Shown: positions 8,277-18,076 of the stretch, one piece after another | How positions within the stretch are numbered: position 1 is the first letter of the stretch | Layout of the letters: each line of letters begins with the position of its first letter | From: Roseicyclus mahoneyensis | Lineage (GTDB): Bacteria; Pseudomonadota; Alphaproteobacteria; Rhodobacterales; Rhodobacteraceae | Reading direction: 5' to 3' | NCBI RefSeq assembly: GCF_003148775.1 | Contig: NZ_QGGW01000001.1 | Span: 620,001-684,000, forward strand | DNA: 64,000 nucleotides | The notes under the pieces: model-generated | Databases searched by the model: none | The model's input: the letters and a program-made list of their open reading frames with translations, nothing else | What the model was told of the DNA's origin: nothing | Program-made: the position numbers and the translations under genes

Positions 8277-9697
8277 AAAAGGCCCTCCAGCTTGGCGGGG
8301 TCGAAATCGGGACCAGCCTCAACGTTCGCCCCTCCAGCGGATACCCAAAGCTTGATGCCGGCAGCTTCTGCTCTCTGCTTTAGATGGTCGGCCGATGCGA
8401 AATCACGTTGAATTCTTAGGTCCTGCCAACGGTTGGCCAATTCGTTCAATCGAAGTGCAAATTCAGGGCTATCCAGAACTGAGTTGAATCTGCGCGCACC
8501 CTGCCACCATGACACTTCTTCGGCACTCGGCAATCCAAGGACTGACATTGCGGCTTTCAACTCAGCGAAGTCGCCTTCACGTTGCAGTTCATGTAGTTTC
8601 GCTATTGCCGCTGGCGTGTTCAAATCGTTGGCAAGAAGTGCAACGAAGGACTTAGGAGGCACGTCGGCAGGTTCGATGCCATGGGTCACACGGAAAAAAC
8701 CCACCAAAGCGCGTTCCATGTCGCTGCGCTTTTTCTCCGTCCAATCCATGGGCTTGGAATAATGCGTGCCGAGAAACACGAACCGGATCACCTCGCCCGG
8801 CACGCCTTGATCCAGCAGATCGCGCACGGTGAAGAAATTGCCCAAGCTCTTGGACATCTTCTTGCCCTCGACCTGCAACATCTCGTTGTGCATCCAGATG
8901 CGGGCGAAATCCCCCTCGGGGTGGGCGCAGGCCGATTGCGCGATCTCGTTCTCGTGGTGGGGGAACAACAGGTCGTTGCCGCCGCCGTGGATGTCGAAAC
9001 TTTGGCCCAAGAGTTCATGCGCCATGGCCGAGCATTCGATGTGCCAGCCCGGCCGCCCACGGCCCCAAGGGCTGTCCCAGCCCGGCAGATCGTCGGTCGA
9101 CGGTTTCCACAGCACGAAATCCATCGGGTCTTCCTTGAAGGGCGCAACCTCGACCCGGGCGCCTGCGATCATGTCGTCGACCGACCGGCCCGAGAGCTTG
9201 CCGTATTCGGCGTAGGACCGCACGCGGAAGAGGACATGCCCCTCCTTCTCGTAGGCGTGACCCTTGGCGATCAGGTCGGCGATCATGGCGATCATCTGGC
9301 CGATGAAGTCCGTCGCGCGCGGCTCATGGTCGGGGCGCAGGTTGCCGAGCGCGTCCATGTCGGCGTGATACCAGGCGATGGTCTCCGCGCTCCGCTCGGC
9401 GATCAGATCCTCGAGCGTGCCGGGCGCACCGGCGTCTTTCCGGGCAAGTGCTGTCGCGTTGATCCTGTCGTCCACATCGGTGAAGTTGCGCGCATAGGTG
9501 ACGTTGCCCTCCCCGTAGACGTGCCGCAGCAGGCGGTAGAGCACATCGAAGACGATGACGGGCCGTGCATTGCCCAGATGCGCGCGGTCGTAGACCGTGG
9601 GGCCGCAGACATACATCTTGACGCGACCTGGCTCCACCGTCGGCTCCAGCGGCACGACCGATCTGGTGCGGGAATTGCGCAGGCGGATCTCGACCAT
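8273..9697 (-). CDS. cysS: Cysteinyl-tRNA synthetase
   Basis: This 474-residue class I synthetase charges tRNA-Cys. The zinc ligand Cys31 lies in YVCGPTVYD, the HIGH-type motif is HLGN at residues 40-43, further zinc ligands lie in HIECSAMA and HHENE, and KKMSKSLGN is the KMSKS loop. The C-terminal domain from about residue 312 is encoded by DNA of much lower GC (8341-8700: 187 of 360 by my count, 52%) than the catalytic part (9001-9120: 78 of 120, 65%). The reading frame is intact throughout. It heads the cysS-cimA run. Confidence 0.96.
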   Translation of the reverse strand: MVEIRLRNSRTRSVVPLEPTVEPGRVKMYVCGPTVYDRAHLGNARPVIVFDVLYRLLRHVYGEGNVTYARNFTDVDDRINATALARKDAGAPGTLEDLIAERSAETIAWYHADMDALGNLRPDHEPRATDFIGQMIAMIADLIAKGHAYEKEGHVLFRVRSYAEYGKLSGRSVDDMIAGARVEVAPFKEDPMDFVLWKPSTDDLPGWDSPWGRGRPGWHIECSAMAHELLGQSFDIHGGGNDLLFPHHENEIAQSACAHPEGDFARIWMHNEMLQVEGKKMSKSLGNFFTVRDLLDQGVPGEVIRFVFLGTHYSKPMDWTEKKRSDMERALVGFFRVTHGIEPADVPPKSFVALLANDLNTPAAIAKLHELQREGDFAELKAAMSVLGLPSAEEVSWWQGARRFNSVLDSPEFALRLNELANRWQDLRIQRDFASADHLKQRAEAAGIKLWVSAGGANVEAGPDFDPAKLEGLL

Positions 9698-9805
9698 GGG
9701 GCGGGCCTTTCAGCGGACAGGAAACCAGCGCAGGCGGCCTAACAGGTTGCGGGCGGGTTGAAAACCGGCAGATGCAAGCGCGGCGCATTCGGGCGCAGAG
9801 GCCCT

Positions 9806-9834
9806 TTGACAACGTCCCGGTATACCGTTGTATA
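9806..9834 (+). promoter_or_regulatory. Strong sigma-70 promoter for a leaderless gene
   Basis: TTGACA (9806-9811), a 17-nt spacer and TGTATA (9829-9834) form a near-consensus promoter. Only seven bases separate the -10 element from the ATG at 9842, so transcription should begin at or within a base or two of the start codon. The spacer contains the 10-bp palindrome CGGTATACCG (9819-9828), a possible operator. Confidence 0.65.
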
Positions 9835-9841
9835 TGCAACC

Positions 9842-10195
9842 ATGCGGCATGACTTCGTGGATCGGCACTGCAGGGCGATGCCCCGAGCCGAACGGGCGAC
9901 CCCGTTCGGGCCGGAAACCGTTGTGTGGAAGATCAATGGCCACATGTTCGCGGCCTATACTGACATCGGGCCGGGCCTGTCGGTCCGCACCTCGAACCTG
10001 ACGCGGGCGCTGGCGGTGATCCGGCAGAGCCGCCCGGCCTCGGCCCCCTATCTGACCGGTGGCGGCTGGGTGCTGCTGCCCTGGGAAACCGCGCCCGAGG
10101 AACTGCGGCTGCGGCTGATCGAAAGCTACAATCTGGTGCGCCGCGACTGGCCGCAGGCCGCCCCCGACCGGCGCGGCGTGGCGCAGGACGATTGA
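9842..10195 (+). CDS. MmcQ/YjbR-family protein, probably leaderless
   Basis: This 117-residue protein matches the small MmcQ/YjbR family (VVWKINGHMFAAY near residue 28; SAPYLTGGGWVLLPW; RLIESYNLVRRDWP). The fold is CyaY-like and may bind DNA, but its cellular role is not established. The ATG at 9842 lies seven bases after a -10 element and has no ribosome binding site before it, pointing to a leaderless transcript. The in-frame extension to 9758 would start upstream of this promoter and is rejected. Confidence 0.8.
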   Translation: MRHDFVDRHCRAMPRAERATPFGPETVVWKINGHMFAAYTDIGPGLSVRTSNLTRALAVIRQSRPASAPYLTGGGWVLLPWETAPEELRLRLIESYNLVRRDWPQAAPDRRGVAQDD

Positions 10196-10270
10196 GGCCA
10201 TTCCCGCCTTGCCCCCGGGCGCGGGACATGTGCATCTCGGCCCCGAACGCGCCGCGACGGAGACCGCACC

Positions 10271-11440
10271 ATGCCCAAGCCCTCGACCCGCATTGCCACG
10301 CTGACCGGCGATGGTGACGACGGCTGGGCCATCTTCTACCGCGCCCGGGCGCTGAAGGCAGAAGGCCGCGAAATCCTTGAGCTGACGATCGGCGAGCATG
10401 ACGTGGGCACAGCGCCGGATATCTTGTACGAGATGCACCGCGCCGCCATGGCGGGCCATACCGGCTATGCCTCGGTGCACGGGATACCCCCCCTGCGTCA
10501 GGCCGTGGCCGACCGGTTGAGCGCGCAGCACGGCCACGCTTACGGCCCGGCGAACGTGCTGATCGTGCCGGGCGCGCAGGCGGGTCTTTTCGCCGCCCAT
10601 CACGCCGCCTGCGACGAGGGCGATGTGGCCCTGATGATCGACCCCCATTACACCACCTATCCCGGCACCATCCGCGCCGTGGGCGCGCGGCCCCTTGCCG
10701 TTCCTGCCCGCAGCGAGGACGGGTTCCAGCCGGATCTGGCGGCGCTGGCCGCGGCCGCGCCCGGCGCGCGGTCCCTGCTCATCAACAGCCCCAACAATCC
10801 CACAGGCGCCGTCTACAGCCGCGACAGCCTGGAGGGCATAGCCCGCATCGCCGAGGCGCATGACCTGTGGGTCATCTCCGACGAGGTCTATGACAGCCAG
10901 GTCTGGGTCGGGCGGCACATCCCCTTTGCGTCCCTGCCCGGCATGGCCGCGCGCACCTTGACGGTCGGATCGCTGTCGAAAAGCCACGCGATGACCGGCT
11001 CCCGGCTGGGTTGGGTGGCGGGGCCCGAGGCGGTGATGGCCCGGCTGGTGACGCTGGCCACCCACACGACCTATGGCGTGCCTGGCTACATCCAGGAGGC
11101 GGGGCTTTACGCGTTGCGCCAAGGCGCGGCCGCCGAGGCCGCGATCGCCGCGCCCTTCTTGCGGCGACGGCAGATGGTGCTGGACCGTTTGGCTGCGCAG
11201 AACCGGGTACGCACCATCCCGCCCGGGGGCGCGATGTATGTGATGCTGGATATCCGGGCGACGGGCCTGTCAGGCATCGACTTTGCCGGGCGCCTGCTGG
11301 AGGAGACGGGCGTGGCGGTCATGCCGGGCGAAAGCTTCGGTCAGGCGGCGGCGGGGCATCTGCGGGTCGCCCTGACCCTTCCCGACGCGCGGTTCGAGGT
11401 GGCTATCGACCGGCTGCTGGATTTTGCCGCCCGCATCTGA
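10271..11440 (+). CDS. PLP-dependent class I/II aminotransferase
   Basis: This 389-residue fold-type I aminotransferase shows the usual landmarks: NSPNNPTGAVYS, the PLP-binding aspartate in ISDEVYDSQV, the Schiff-base lysine in SLSKSHAMTGSRLGW, and an alpha-carboxylate arginine late in the chain (HLRVAL). The order fits the aspartate/aromatic aminotransferase group, but amino-acid preference cannot be read from sequence alone. The gene follows the MmcQ gene by 75 nt and converges on eda 48 nt downstream. Confidence 0.87.
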   Translation: MPKPSTRIATLTGDGDDGWAIFYRARALKAEGREILELTIGEHDVGTAPDILYEMHRAAMAGHTGYASVHGIPPLRQAVADRLSAQHGHAYGPANVLIVPGAQAGLFAAHHAACDEGDVALMIDPHYTTYPGTIRAVGARPLAVPARSEDGFQPDLAALAAAAPGARSLLINSPNNPTGAVYSRDSLEGIARIAEAHDLWVISDEVYDSQVWVGRHIPFASLPGMAARTLTVGSLSKSHAMTGSRLGWVAGPEAVMARLVTLATHTTYGVPGYIQEAGLYALRQGAAAEAAIAAPFLRRRQMVLDRLAAQNRVRTIPPGGAMYVMLDIRATGLSGIDFAGRLLEETGVAVMPGESFGQAAAGHLRVALTLPDARFEVAIDRLLDFAARI

Positions 11441-11488
11441 GCCGGGACAGGCGCGGTGAAGCCCGGGTTCCCTTCATTCGGCCTTCCG

Positions 11489-12130
11489 TCAGCGACCAAG
11501 CCGCGCGGCATCGCGTGCCAAAGCCTCGATCCCGGCCCAGTCGCCGGACGCGACCATGGCCTTGGGCGCGACCCAGGAGCCGCCCGCGCAGATCACATTG
11601 GGCAATGACAGATAGCTTTCGGCATTCTGCGGCGTGATGCCACCCGTGGGGCAAAAGGCGACCTGCGGGATCGGCGCGCCAATGGCCTTGAGCGCAGGCG
11701 CGCCACCCGCGGCCTCGGCCGGGAAGAACTTGAGCATGTCATAGCCTTGCTCGAACAGCGCCATGACCTCTGAGGCGGTGGCGGCACCCGGCAGGAGCGG
11801 CAGACCCTCGGCGATGCAGGCCGCGATCAGGCGCGGCGTGGCGCCGGGCGAGACGCCGAAGCGCGCGCCCGCGGCCTTGGCCGCAGCCACATCCTCGGGG
11901 GTCAGCAAGGTCCCAGCCCCCACCACGCCGCCGGGCACATTGGCCATGGCGCGGATCGCGTCGAGCGCGCAGGGCGTGCGCAGCGTCACCTCGAGCGCGA
12001 GGAGGCCGCCTGCCACCAGCGCCTCGGCCAAGGGGCGGGCGGTGGCGGCATCGTCGATCACGAGCACCGGGATGATCGGGGCAAGGCCCGCGATCTCACG
12101 GGCGGCGGCGGATTGGGCCTTGGGGGTCAT
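11489..12130 (-). CDS. eda: 2-keto-3-deoxy-6-phosphogluconate aldolase
   Basis: This 213-residue class I aldolase splits KDPG to pyruvate and glyceraldehyde 3-phosphate, the last Entner-Doudoroff step. It shows the TIM-barrel landmarks PIIPVLVIDD, EVTLRTP (catalytic Glu), GAGTLLTPED, LLPGAATASEV and the Schiff-base lysine in MLKFFPAEAAGG, then CPTGGITPQN. The ATG at 12130 is preceded by AAAAGG; the longer reading to 12304 runs through the family A repeat and is rejected. It lies 64 nt downstream of edd and is probably cotranscribed with it. Confidence 0.95.
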   Translation of the reverse strand: MTPKAQSAAAREIAGLAPIIPVLVIDDAATARPLAEALVAGGLLALEVTLRTPCALDAIRAMANVPGGVVGAGTLLTPEDVAAAKAAGARFGVSPGATPRLIAACIAEGLPLLPGAATASEVMALFEQGYDMLKFFPAEAAGGAPALKAIGAPIPQVAFCPTGGITPQNAESYLSLPNVICAGGSWVAPKAMVASGDWAGIEALARDAARLGR

Positions 12131-12157
12131 CGGCGGGGCCTTTTGATAGGTCGGATT

Positions 12158-12181
12158 TGCATATTTGCAGAAAGATGAAAG
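12158..12181 (-). repeat. Short intergenic repeat, family A copy 3 (inverted, variant)
   Basis: TGCATATTTGCAGAAAGATG followed by AAAG is the reverse complement of a diverged family A copy. It lies between the stop of edd and the start of eda, so it would be in their shared transcript. Confidence 0.5.
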
Positions 12182-12194
12182 GGACAGGTCAGCG

Positions 12195-14000
12195 CTAGAC
12201 GACGACGCCCGCGCCGATGGTCGCAGGGCCAGCGGTCTGGCGAAAGATCTCGAACAGCTCGCGGCCGACGCCATGGCTGTTGGCCGAAAGGTCGGGGGTG
12301 GCATGGGGGCGGGAGGCCACGCCTTCGGTCAGCACCTCGAGCACGCCGTGGGTGGCATCGACGCGGATGATGTCACCGTCGATGAGCTTGCCGATCAGCC
12401 CGCCGTCGAGCGCCTCGGGCGCGACATGGATGGCCGAGGGGACTTTGCCCGACGCGCCCGACATGCGGCCGTCGGTGACCAGCGCGACCTTGTGGCCCCG
12501 GTCCTGCAGCACGGCAAGGACCGGGGTCAGGGCGTGAAGCTCGGGCATGCCATTGGCCTTGGGGCCATGAAAACGGACGACGACGATCACGTCACGATTC
12601 AACTCACCGCTCTGGAAGGCGGCCTTGACCGCGGCCTGATCCTCGAAGATCGCGGCCGGGGCTTCGATGATGTGGCGCTCGGAGGCGACGGCGGAGACCT
12701 TCATCACGCCGCGGCCGAGGTTGCCCACAAGCTCCACCAGGCCGCCTTGCGGCTGGAACGGGTCGCGCGCGGGGCGCAAGATGCGGTCGTTGAGGCTGGC
12801 GCGCGGGCCGTCCGTCCAGGTGATGGCGCCGTCCTTGAGGGTCGGTTCTTGTGCATAAAGCGACAGCCCCTGCCCGACCACGGTCTTGGTGTCAGGATGC
12901 AACAGGCCCGCATCGAGCAATTCGCCGATCATATAGGCGAGCCCACCCGCGGCGTGGAAATGGTTCACGTCGGCCAGACCGTTGGGATAGACCCTCGCCA
13001 TCAGCGGGGTGGCCGCCGAGATGTCGGCGAAATCGGCGCAATCGACGATCACGCCCGCCGCGCGCGCCATGGCGACGAGGTGGATCACGAGGTTGGTGGA
13101 ACCGCCCGTGGCCATGAGACCCACGATGCCGTTCACAAAGGCCTTTTCGTCGAGGATGTCGCACACAGGCGTATAAGCGTTTCCAAGGGCGGTGATCGCG
13201 GCGGCGCGGTCGGTCGCGGCGTCGGTCAGCGCGTCGCGCAAGGGCGTGCCGGGGTTCACGAAGCTGGCACCGGGCAGGTGCAACCCCATGAATTCCATCA
13301 GCATCTGGTTGGAATTGGCGGTGCCGTAGAAGGTGCAGGTGCCCGGCCCGTGATAGGAGGCCATTTCTGCCGCCATCAGCGCGTCGCGGCCCACGAGGCC
13401 TTGGGCGAATTGCTGGCGGACGCGGGATTTCTCGTCATTGGGCAGGCCCGATGTCATCGGCCCGGCCGGCACGAAGATGCCGGGCAGGTAGCCGAAGGTG
13501 GCCGCCGCGATGACAAGCCCCGGTACGATCTTGTCGCAGACGCCCAGATAGATCGCGGCATCAAACGTGTTGTGCGACAGCGAGACGGCAGTGGCGAGCG
13601 CGATCACGTCGCGGGAAAACAGCGACAGTTCCATCCCCACCTGGCCTTGGGTGACGCCGTCGCACATGGCGGGCACGCCGCCCGCGACCTGCGCCGTGGC
13701 GCCGGCGCGGCGGGCGGCGGCCTTGATGCGATCAGGGTAATCCTTGAAGGGCTGATGCGCGCTCAGCATGTCGTTATAGGCGGTGACGATCCCGAGATTG
13801 GGGGCGCGCGCGGCGATCAGCGCGTCCTTGTCGCCCTCCATCGCGGCATAGGCATGGGCCTGATTGCCACAGGTGAGATGCGCGCGGCGCGGCCCGTCCT
13901 CGGCCAGTTTGCGCATGCGCGCGAGGTAGGTCGTGCGCGGGCCGCGCGAGCGTTCCACGATACGGTCGGTGACGGCGGCGATCCTGTCGTCGAGCGGCAT
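12195..14000 (-). CDS. edd: 6-phosphogluconate dehydratase
   Basis: This 601-residue protein of the IlvD/Edd family dehydrates 6-phosphogluconate to KDPG. Iron-sulfur ligand cysteines lie in [11 protein letters not shown] and the GVCDKIVPG block, and the family segments [22 protein letters not shown] and [12 protein letters not shown] are all present. The ATG at 14000 follows a GGGGGGAG ribosome binding site. A perfect LacI-type palindrome lies 40 nt upstream of the start, where a repressor would block transcription of edd-eda. The gene is on the same strand as, and downstream of, the agl operon. Confidence 0.96.
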   Translation of the reverse strand: MPLDDRIAAVTDRIVERSRGPRTTYLARMRKLAEDGPRRAHLTCGNQAHAYAAMEGDKDALIAARAPNLGIVTAYNDMLSAHQPFKDYPDRIKAAARRAGATAQVAGGVPAMCDGVTQGQVGMELSLFSRDVIALATAVSLSHNTFDAAIYLGVCDKIVPGLVIAAATFGYLPGIFVPAGPMTSGLPNDEKSRVRQQFAQGLVGRDALMAAEMASYHGPGTCTFYGTANSNQMLMEFMGLHLPGASFVNPGTPLRDALTDAATDRAAAITALGNAYTPVCDILDEKAFVNGIVGLMATGGSTNLVIHLVAMARAAGVIVDCADFADISAATPLMARVYPNGLADVNHFHAAGGLAYMIGELLDAGLLHPDTKTVVGQGLSLYAQEPTLKDGAITWTDGPRASLNDRILRPARDPFQPQGGLVELVGNLGRGVMKVSAVASERHIIEAPAAIFEDQAAVKAAFQSGELNRDVIVVVRFHGPKANGMPELHALTPVLAVLQDRGHKVALVTDGRMSGASGKVPSAIHVAPEALDGGLIGKLIDGDIIRVDATHGVLEVLTEGVASRPHATPDLSANSHGVGRELFEIFRQTAGPATIGAGVVV

Positions 14001-14039
14001 CTGGTCTCTCCCCCCAATGCGAGTCGGGGCTGGATATCA

Positions 14040-14053
14040 TGTTAGCGCTAACA
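14040..14053. promoter_or_regulatory. LacI-type operator upstream of edd
   Basis: TGTTAGCGCTAACA is a perfect 14-bp palindrome between the stop of aglK and the start of edd. Its core recurs at 8-20. It differs from the palindromes at the aglE/aglR promoters, which suggests that edd-eda has its own regulator, possibly of the GntR/LacI gluconate-responsive type. Confidence 0.7.
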
Positions 14054-14072
14054 ATACCAGAGGCGCACCCGA

Positions 14073-15206
14073 TCAGTGCGGCTGGACGCCGGGCACAAAG
14101 ACCGATGCGTCGCGGTGCAGGAGCGAGACGCCGTCACGGAAGACATGGACCTTTTCGGCGCGCGCGGACAGGCGCACGGTATTGCCGCGCAACCCTTGAT
14201 GGATACCCGGAAGCTTGCCGATGACCGCGTTGCGATCGGGTGCAGATTTCTGGAAATAGAGCAGCGTGACCTCCCCCAGCGCCTCGGTGATCTCGACCTT
14301 GCCCTGAAAGGCGAAGGTGTCGCCATCGGTGGCGGTCATGTCCTCGGGGCGGATGCCGATCTGCACCTCGGCCCCCATGTCATCGTCGCGCGAGGGGTAA
14401 TGCGAGGTGATGCGCCCTGCCCCTTCGTGCAGTTCCAGTGTGGTGACCTGGCCCGTGCCGACAATGCGCCCGCCCAGAAGGTTCATCGCCGGGCTGCCGA
14501 TGAACTGCGCCACGAAGGTGGAATTGGGCCGCTCGTAAAGCTCCAGCGGGCTGCCCACCTGCGCGATGCCGCCGCCCGCCAGAACGACGATGCGCGAGGC
14601 GAGCGTCATCGCCTCGACCTGGTCATGGGTGACATAGATCATCGTGCTCTCGGGCATCTGTTCCTTGAGCTGCGCGATCTCGATCCTTGTGGCCACGCGC
14701 AAGGCCGCGTCGAGGTTGGAGAGCGGTTCGTCGAAGAGATAGACCTTGGGGTCGCGCACGATGGAGCGGCCAATGGCGACGCGCTGGCGCTGGCCGCCCG
14801 AAAGGGCCTTGGGCAGGCGGTCGAGGAAATTGGTCAGTTGCAGCTTGTCGGCGGCGGCGCGTACTTTCTTGTCGATGGTTTCCTTGTCGGTCTTTGCAAT
14901 GCGCAAGGAGAAGGCCATGTTTTCGTATACGGTCATGTGCGGGTAGAGCGCATAGGACTGGAACACCATGGCGATGCCGCGCTGGCTGGGGGGCACGTCG
15001 TTCACCACCTGCCCGTCGATGGTCAGCGTGCCGCCCGAGATCTTCTCCAGCCCCGCGATCATCCGCAAAAGTGTGGATTTCCCGCAACCAGAAGGGCCGA
15101 CGAAGACGATCAACTCGCCCGTCTGGATATCGAGATTGATGTCGCTCAGCACGCGGACGGTGCCACCGTAGACCTTTTCGACATCGGTCAGCTTCAGTTC
15201 GGCCAT
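14073..15206 (-). CDS. aglK: Alpha-glucoside ABC transporter ATP-binding protein
   Basis: This 377-residue ATPase drives the AglEFG importer. It has a Walker A motif (GPSGCGKSTLLRMIAG), Q-loop MVFQSYALYPHM, signature LSGGQRQRVAIGR, Walker B VYLFDEPLSN and an H-loop in YVTHDQ, followed by a C-terminal MalK-type TOBE/regulatory domain. The ATG at 15206 has GGAGGAG eight nucleotides before it, which fixes the start against a longer reading. It is the last agl gene on the strand, 37 nt after aglA, and is followed by the operator of edd. Confidence 0.93.
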   Translation of the reverse strand: MAELKLTDVEKVYGGTVRVLSDINLDIQTGELIVFVGPSGCGKSTLLRMIAGLEKISGGTLTIDGQVVNDVPPSQRGIAMVFQSYALYPHMTVYENMAFSLRIAKTDKETIDKKVRAAADKLQLTNFLDRLPKALSGGQRQRVAIGRSIVRDPKVYLFDEPLSNLDAALRVATRIEIAQLKEQMPESTMIYVTHDQVEAMTLASRIVVLAGGGIAQVGSPLELYERPNSTFVAQFIGSPAMNLLGGRIVGTGQVTTLELHEGAGRITSHYPSRDDDMGAEVQIGIRPEDMTATDGDTFAFQGKVEITEALGEVTLLYFQKSAPDRNAVIGKLPGIHQGLRGNTVRLSARAEKVHVFRDGVSLLHRDASVFVPGVQPH

Positions 15207-15243
15207 GTGCTCGTCTCCTCCCCCATTTATGTACGCGCGGCCC

Positions 15244-16908
15244 TCAGGCGCTTTCGGCGGCCGCGAAATAGGCCTGGTAGGGCGGCAGCGCGACGCAGCC
15301 GCCCCTGTCATCCTCGATCGCCGTGAAGGGCGCGCCGCGGTCCTGCCGCCAATGCCCTGCGGGCAAGGCTGCGGGGCGGGCCGTGTTGGTCAGGTTGAAG
15401 GCGCAGAACAGGCGCTGGTCGCCGTGGCTGCGCACGAAGCTTACGATGCCCTCGGCCGCGCGCAGGTCGCTCAGCGCGCCCTTGGACAGCGGCGCCCAAG
15501 CCTGCCGGAAGCCGATCATGCGGCGGTAGAATGCAAGTGTGCTGTCCTCGGCACCGTCCTGTGCGCCCACCGCGCGCTGGAGATGTTCCATCGCCATGGG
15601 CAGCCAGGGCTTGGCATCCGAAAAGCCGCCGTTCTGGTTGTCGGAAATCCAGGGCATCGGCGTGCGGCAGCCGTCGCGCCCCTTGAACTTGGGCCAGAAG
15701 CGGATGCCGTAGGGATCTTGCAGGTCCTCGTAGGAGACATAGGCCTCGGTCAGGCCAAGTTCTTCGCCCTGGTAGAGGCAGACGGACCCGCGCAAGGACA
15801 AGAGCAGCGCAGCGTAAAGGCGGCGGGCATCCTCGCCGAGGTTCCAGCGGCTGGCGTGGCGGACCACATCGTGGTTGGAGAACGCCCAGCAGGCCCAGCC
15901 ATCGCCGATCTTGTCCTCATAATCGGCCAGAACCTCGGCCACGCGCTCGGCCGTGGGCAAGATACCCGACAGGAACTCGAACGAATAGCACATGTGCACC
16001 TTGTCGCCGCCCGAGGTGTATTGGGCCTGAATCTCCATGCCGCGCTGCGCGTCGCCCACCTCGCCCACCGAGGTCGCGGCGGGGTATTCGTCAAGCAGAG
16101 CGCGGAAGCGGCGGAGGAACTCGAGATTGGCGGGGTGGTTCTTGTCGTAGAGGTGTTCTTGCCAATTGTAGGGGTTCACCTCGGGCGCGATGGTGGCGTT
16201 GCGCAATTCGGGCGCAAGCGCGGGATTGTCGCGCAATTCGGGATCGTGAAAGTAGAAGTTGATGGTGTCGAGCCGGAAGCCGTCGACGCCGCGGTCGAGC
16301 CAGAAACGCGCAACCGACAGCAATTCGTCTTGAACATCCGCGTTGTGCAGGTTCAGATCGGGCTGCTCTTTCAGGAAATTGTGCAAGTAATACTGCATCC
16401 GGTCGCCCGACCATTCCCAGGCCGAGCCGCCGAAGATCGAGAGCCAGTTGTTGGGCGGGCTGCCATCGGGTTTCGCATCGGCCCAGACATACCAATCGGA
16501 TTTGGGGTTGTCCCGGCTGGTCTGGCTTTCGTGGAACCACGGGTGCTGGTTCGAACTGTGCGACAAGACAAGGTCGATCAGAACCCGCAGGCCCAGCTCA
16601 TGCGCGCGGCTGATCAGCGCGTCGAAATCGCCAAGGCTGCCGAACATCGGATCGACGTCGCGGTAATCGCTGACGTCATAGCCGAAATCGAGCATGGGCG
16701 AGCGGAAGAAGGGCGAGATCCAGATGGCATCCACGCCCAGCTCGGCCACGTGACCGAGCCGGTGGATGATGCCCGCCAGATCGCCGATGCCGTCATGGTT
16801 GCTGTCTTGAAAACTGCGCGGGTAGATCTGGTAGATCACGGCACCCCGCCACCAATCCTTGTCGGTGGCGAGGATATGCTCAGGCTTTAGGTCCTGCATC
16901 AGGTTCAT
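15244..16908 (-). CDS. aglA: Cytosolic alpha-glucosidase (GH13)
   Basis: This 554-residue GH13 enzyme cleaves imported alpha-glucosides such as maltose, trehalose or sucrose to glucose. The four conserved regions are visible: DLVLSHSSNQHPWF (I), GFRLDTINF with the nucleophile Asp (II), SVGEVGD with the acid/base Glu (III) and FSNHDVVRH with the third carboxylate (IV). There is no signal peptide, so hydrolysis follows uptake. The ATG at 16908 lies 16 nt after the aglG stop; an internal ATG three codons on is possible. Confidence 0.93.
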   Translation of the reverse strand: MNLMQDLKPEHILATDKDWWRGAVIYQIYPRSFQDSNHDGIGDLAGIIHRLGHVAELGVDAIWISPFFRSPMLDFGYDVSDYRDVDPMFGSLGDFDALISRAHELGLRVLIDLVLSHSSNQHPWFHESQTSRDNPKSDWYVWADAKPDGSPPNNWLSIFGGSAWEWSGDRMQYYLHNFLKEQPDLNLHNADVQDELLSVARFWLDRGVDGFRLDTINFYFHDPELRDNPALAPELRNATIAPEVNPYNWQEHLYDKNHPANLEFLRRFRALLDEYPAATSVGEVGDAQRGMEIQAQYTSGGDKVHMCYSFEFLSGILPTAERVAEVLADYEDKIGDGWACWAFSNHDVVRHASRWNLGEDARRLYAALLLSLRGSVCLYQGEELGLTEAYVSYEDLQDPYGIRFWPKFKGRDGCRTPMPWISDNQNGGFSDAKPWLPMAMEHLQRAVGAQDGAEDSTLAFYRRMIGFRQAWAPLSKGALSDLRAAEGIVSFVRSHGDQRLFCAFNLTNTARPAALPAGHWRQDRGAPFTAIEDDRGGCVALPPYQAYFAAAESA

Positions 16909-16924
16909 GACGGGCGGTCTTTCG

Positions 16925-18064
16925 TTATTTGACGGACCCGGCCAAAAGGCCGCGGACCAGATAGCGTTGCATGGTGAAGAAGACGACCAGCGGCACCGCG
17001 ATGGACACGAAGGCCGAGGTCGCAAGGATTTCCCAATCCCCGCCGCGCGAGCCCATCAGGTTCACGAGGCGTCCGGTCAACACCAGCGTGCGGTCGTCGG
17101 TGCCCAGAAAGACCAGCGCGACAAGCAGGTCGTTCCATGTCCACAGGAACTGGAAGATGGCGAAAGCCGCAAGCGCGGGGAAAGACAGGGGCAGCACGAT
17201 CTTGGTGAAGACCTGGAAATCGGTCGCGCCGTCGACCTTGGCGCTCTCGATGATATCGCGCGGCAGGCCGACCATGTAGTTGCGCAAAAGGTAGATCGCC
17301 AAAGGCATGCCGAACCCGGTATGGGCGAGCCATGTGCCGATATAGCCCTTTCCGATCCCGATGGTGTTGTGCAGCTGCAATAGCGGGATAAGCGCCAGCT
17401 GCAGCGGCACCACCAACAAAGCAACCACCAGCGCCACCAGAAGCGCCCGGCCCGGAAAATCCATCCAGGCCAGCGCATAGGCCGCAAAGGCCGCGATCAG
17501 GATCGGAATGACCGTCGCGGGAATCGCCACCGTCGCCGTGTTGAGAAGGGCGTTGCCCACCCCCGCATCGGCGGTGCCGGTGAACAAGACGCGTTCGTAA
17601 TTGGCCAGCGTGAATTCGGGCGGCGCGGCGGCCGTGCTGAACACCCTGGGCAGGCGTTGGCCTTCGAAACTGTCAGGCCCGGACAGGACAAATCGCCCCT
17701 CCTCGTCAATCAACAGTCTGACCTCACCTTCCAGTGCCACGGTGTCGCCCGGCACATTGGCTTCGGGCTCGCGCGCCGAGATGCCCCAGGCGGAGACCAA
17801 TGCGCTGGTATTGGGGAAAAGCTCGCCCGAGATGACGTAGCGGCCATCGATGATGACCTCGTCACCCGCAAGCCGTGCCGCCGGCAACTGGCGTTCCTGC
17901 GTGGACAGCGCCGCCCACCAGCCCGAGCCGCTGATCTGATCGGCGGTGCGGAACGACGAGACGAAAAGCCCCAGTGTCGGAAAAAGCCACAGCGCCACCA
18001 GCACGACGACCGAAATATGGATCGCCCAGGTCAGTCCTGCCTTCTTGCCCGCGATATTGTCCAT
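16925..18064 (-). CDS. aglG: Alpha-glucoside ABC transporter permease AglG
   Basis: This 379-residue inner-membrane permease has the MalG-type EAA loop ESAKVDGATDFQVFTKIVLP near the C-terminal third, where AglK docks. It is about 100 residues longer than usual MalG proteins. The extra part lies between the first span and the second (roughly residues 45-160), is polar and beta-rich, and should project into the periplasm. From memory, rhizobial AglG has a similar length, so this is a family trait. It is 12 nt from aglF. Confidence 0.92.
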   Translation of the reverse strand: MDNIAGKKAGLTWAIHISVVVLVALWLFPTLGLFVSSFRTADQISGSGWWAALSTQERQLPAARLAGDEVIIDGRYVISGELFPNTSALVSAWGISAREPEANVPGDTVALEGEVRLLIDEEGRFVLSGPDSFEGQRLPRVFSTAAAPPEFTLANYERVLFTGTADAGVGNALLNTATVAIPATVIPILIAAFAAYALAWMDFPGRALLVALVVALLVVPLQLALIPLLQLHNTIGIGKGYIGTWLAHTGFGMPLAIYLLRNYMVGLPRDIIESAKVDGATDFQVFTKIVLPLSFPALAAFAIFQFLWTWNDLLVALVFLGTDDRTLVLTGRLVNLMGSRGGDWEILATSAFVSIAVPLVVFFTMQRYLVRGLLAGSVK

Positions 18065-18076
18065 GTTCCGCCCCCT

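Noticed and set aside
12165-14045. A 626-codon open frame on the plus strand across edd
   Set aside because: Edd motifs occupy the opposite strand and the antisense frame shows no family features.
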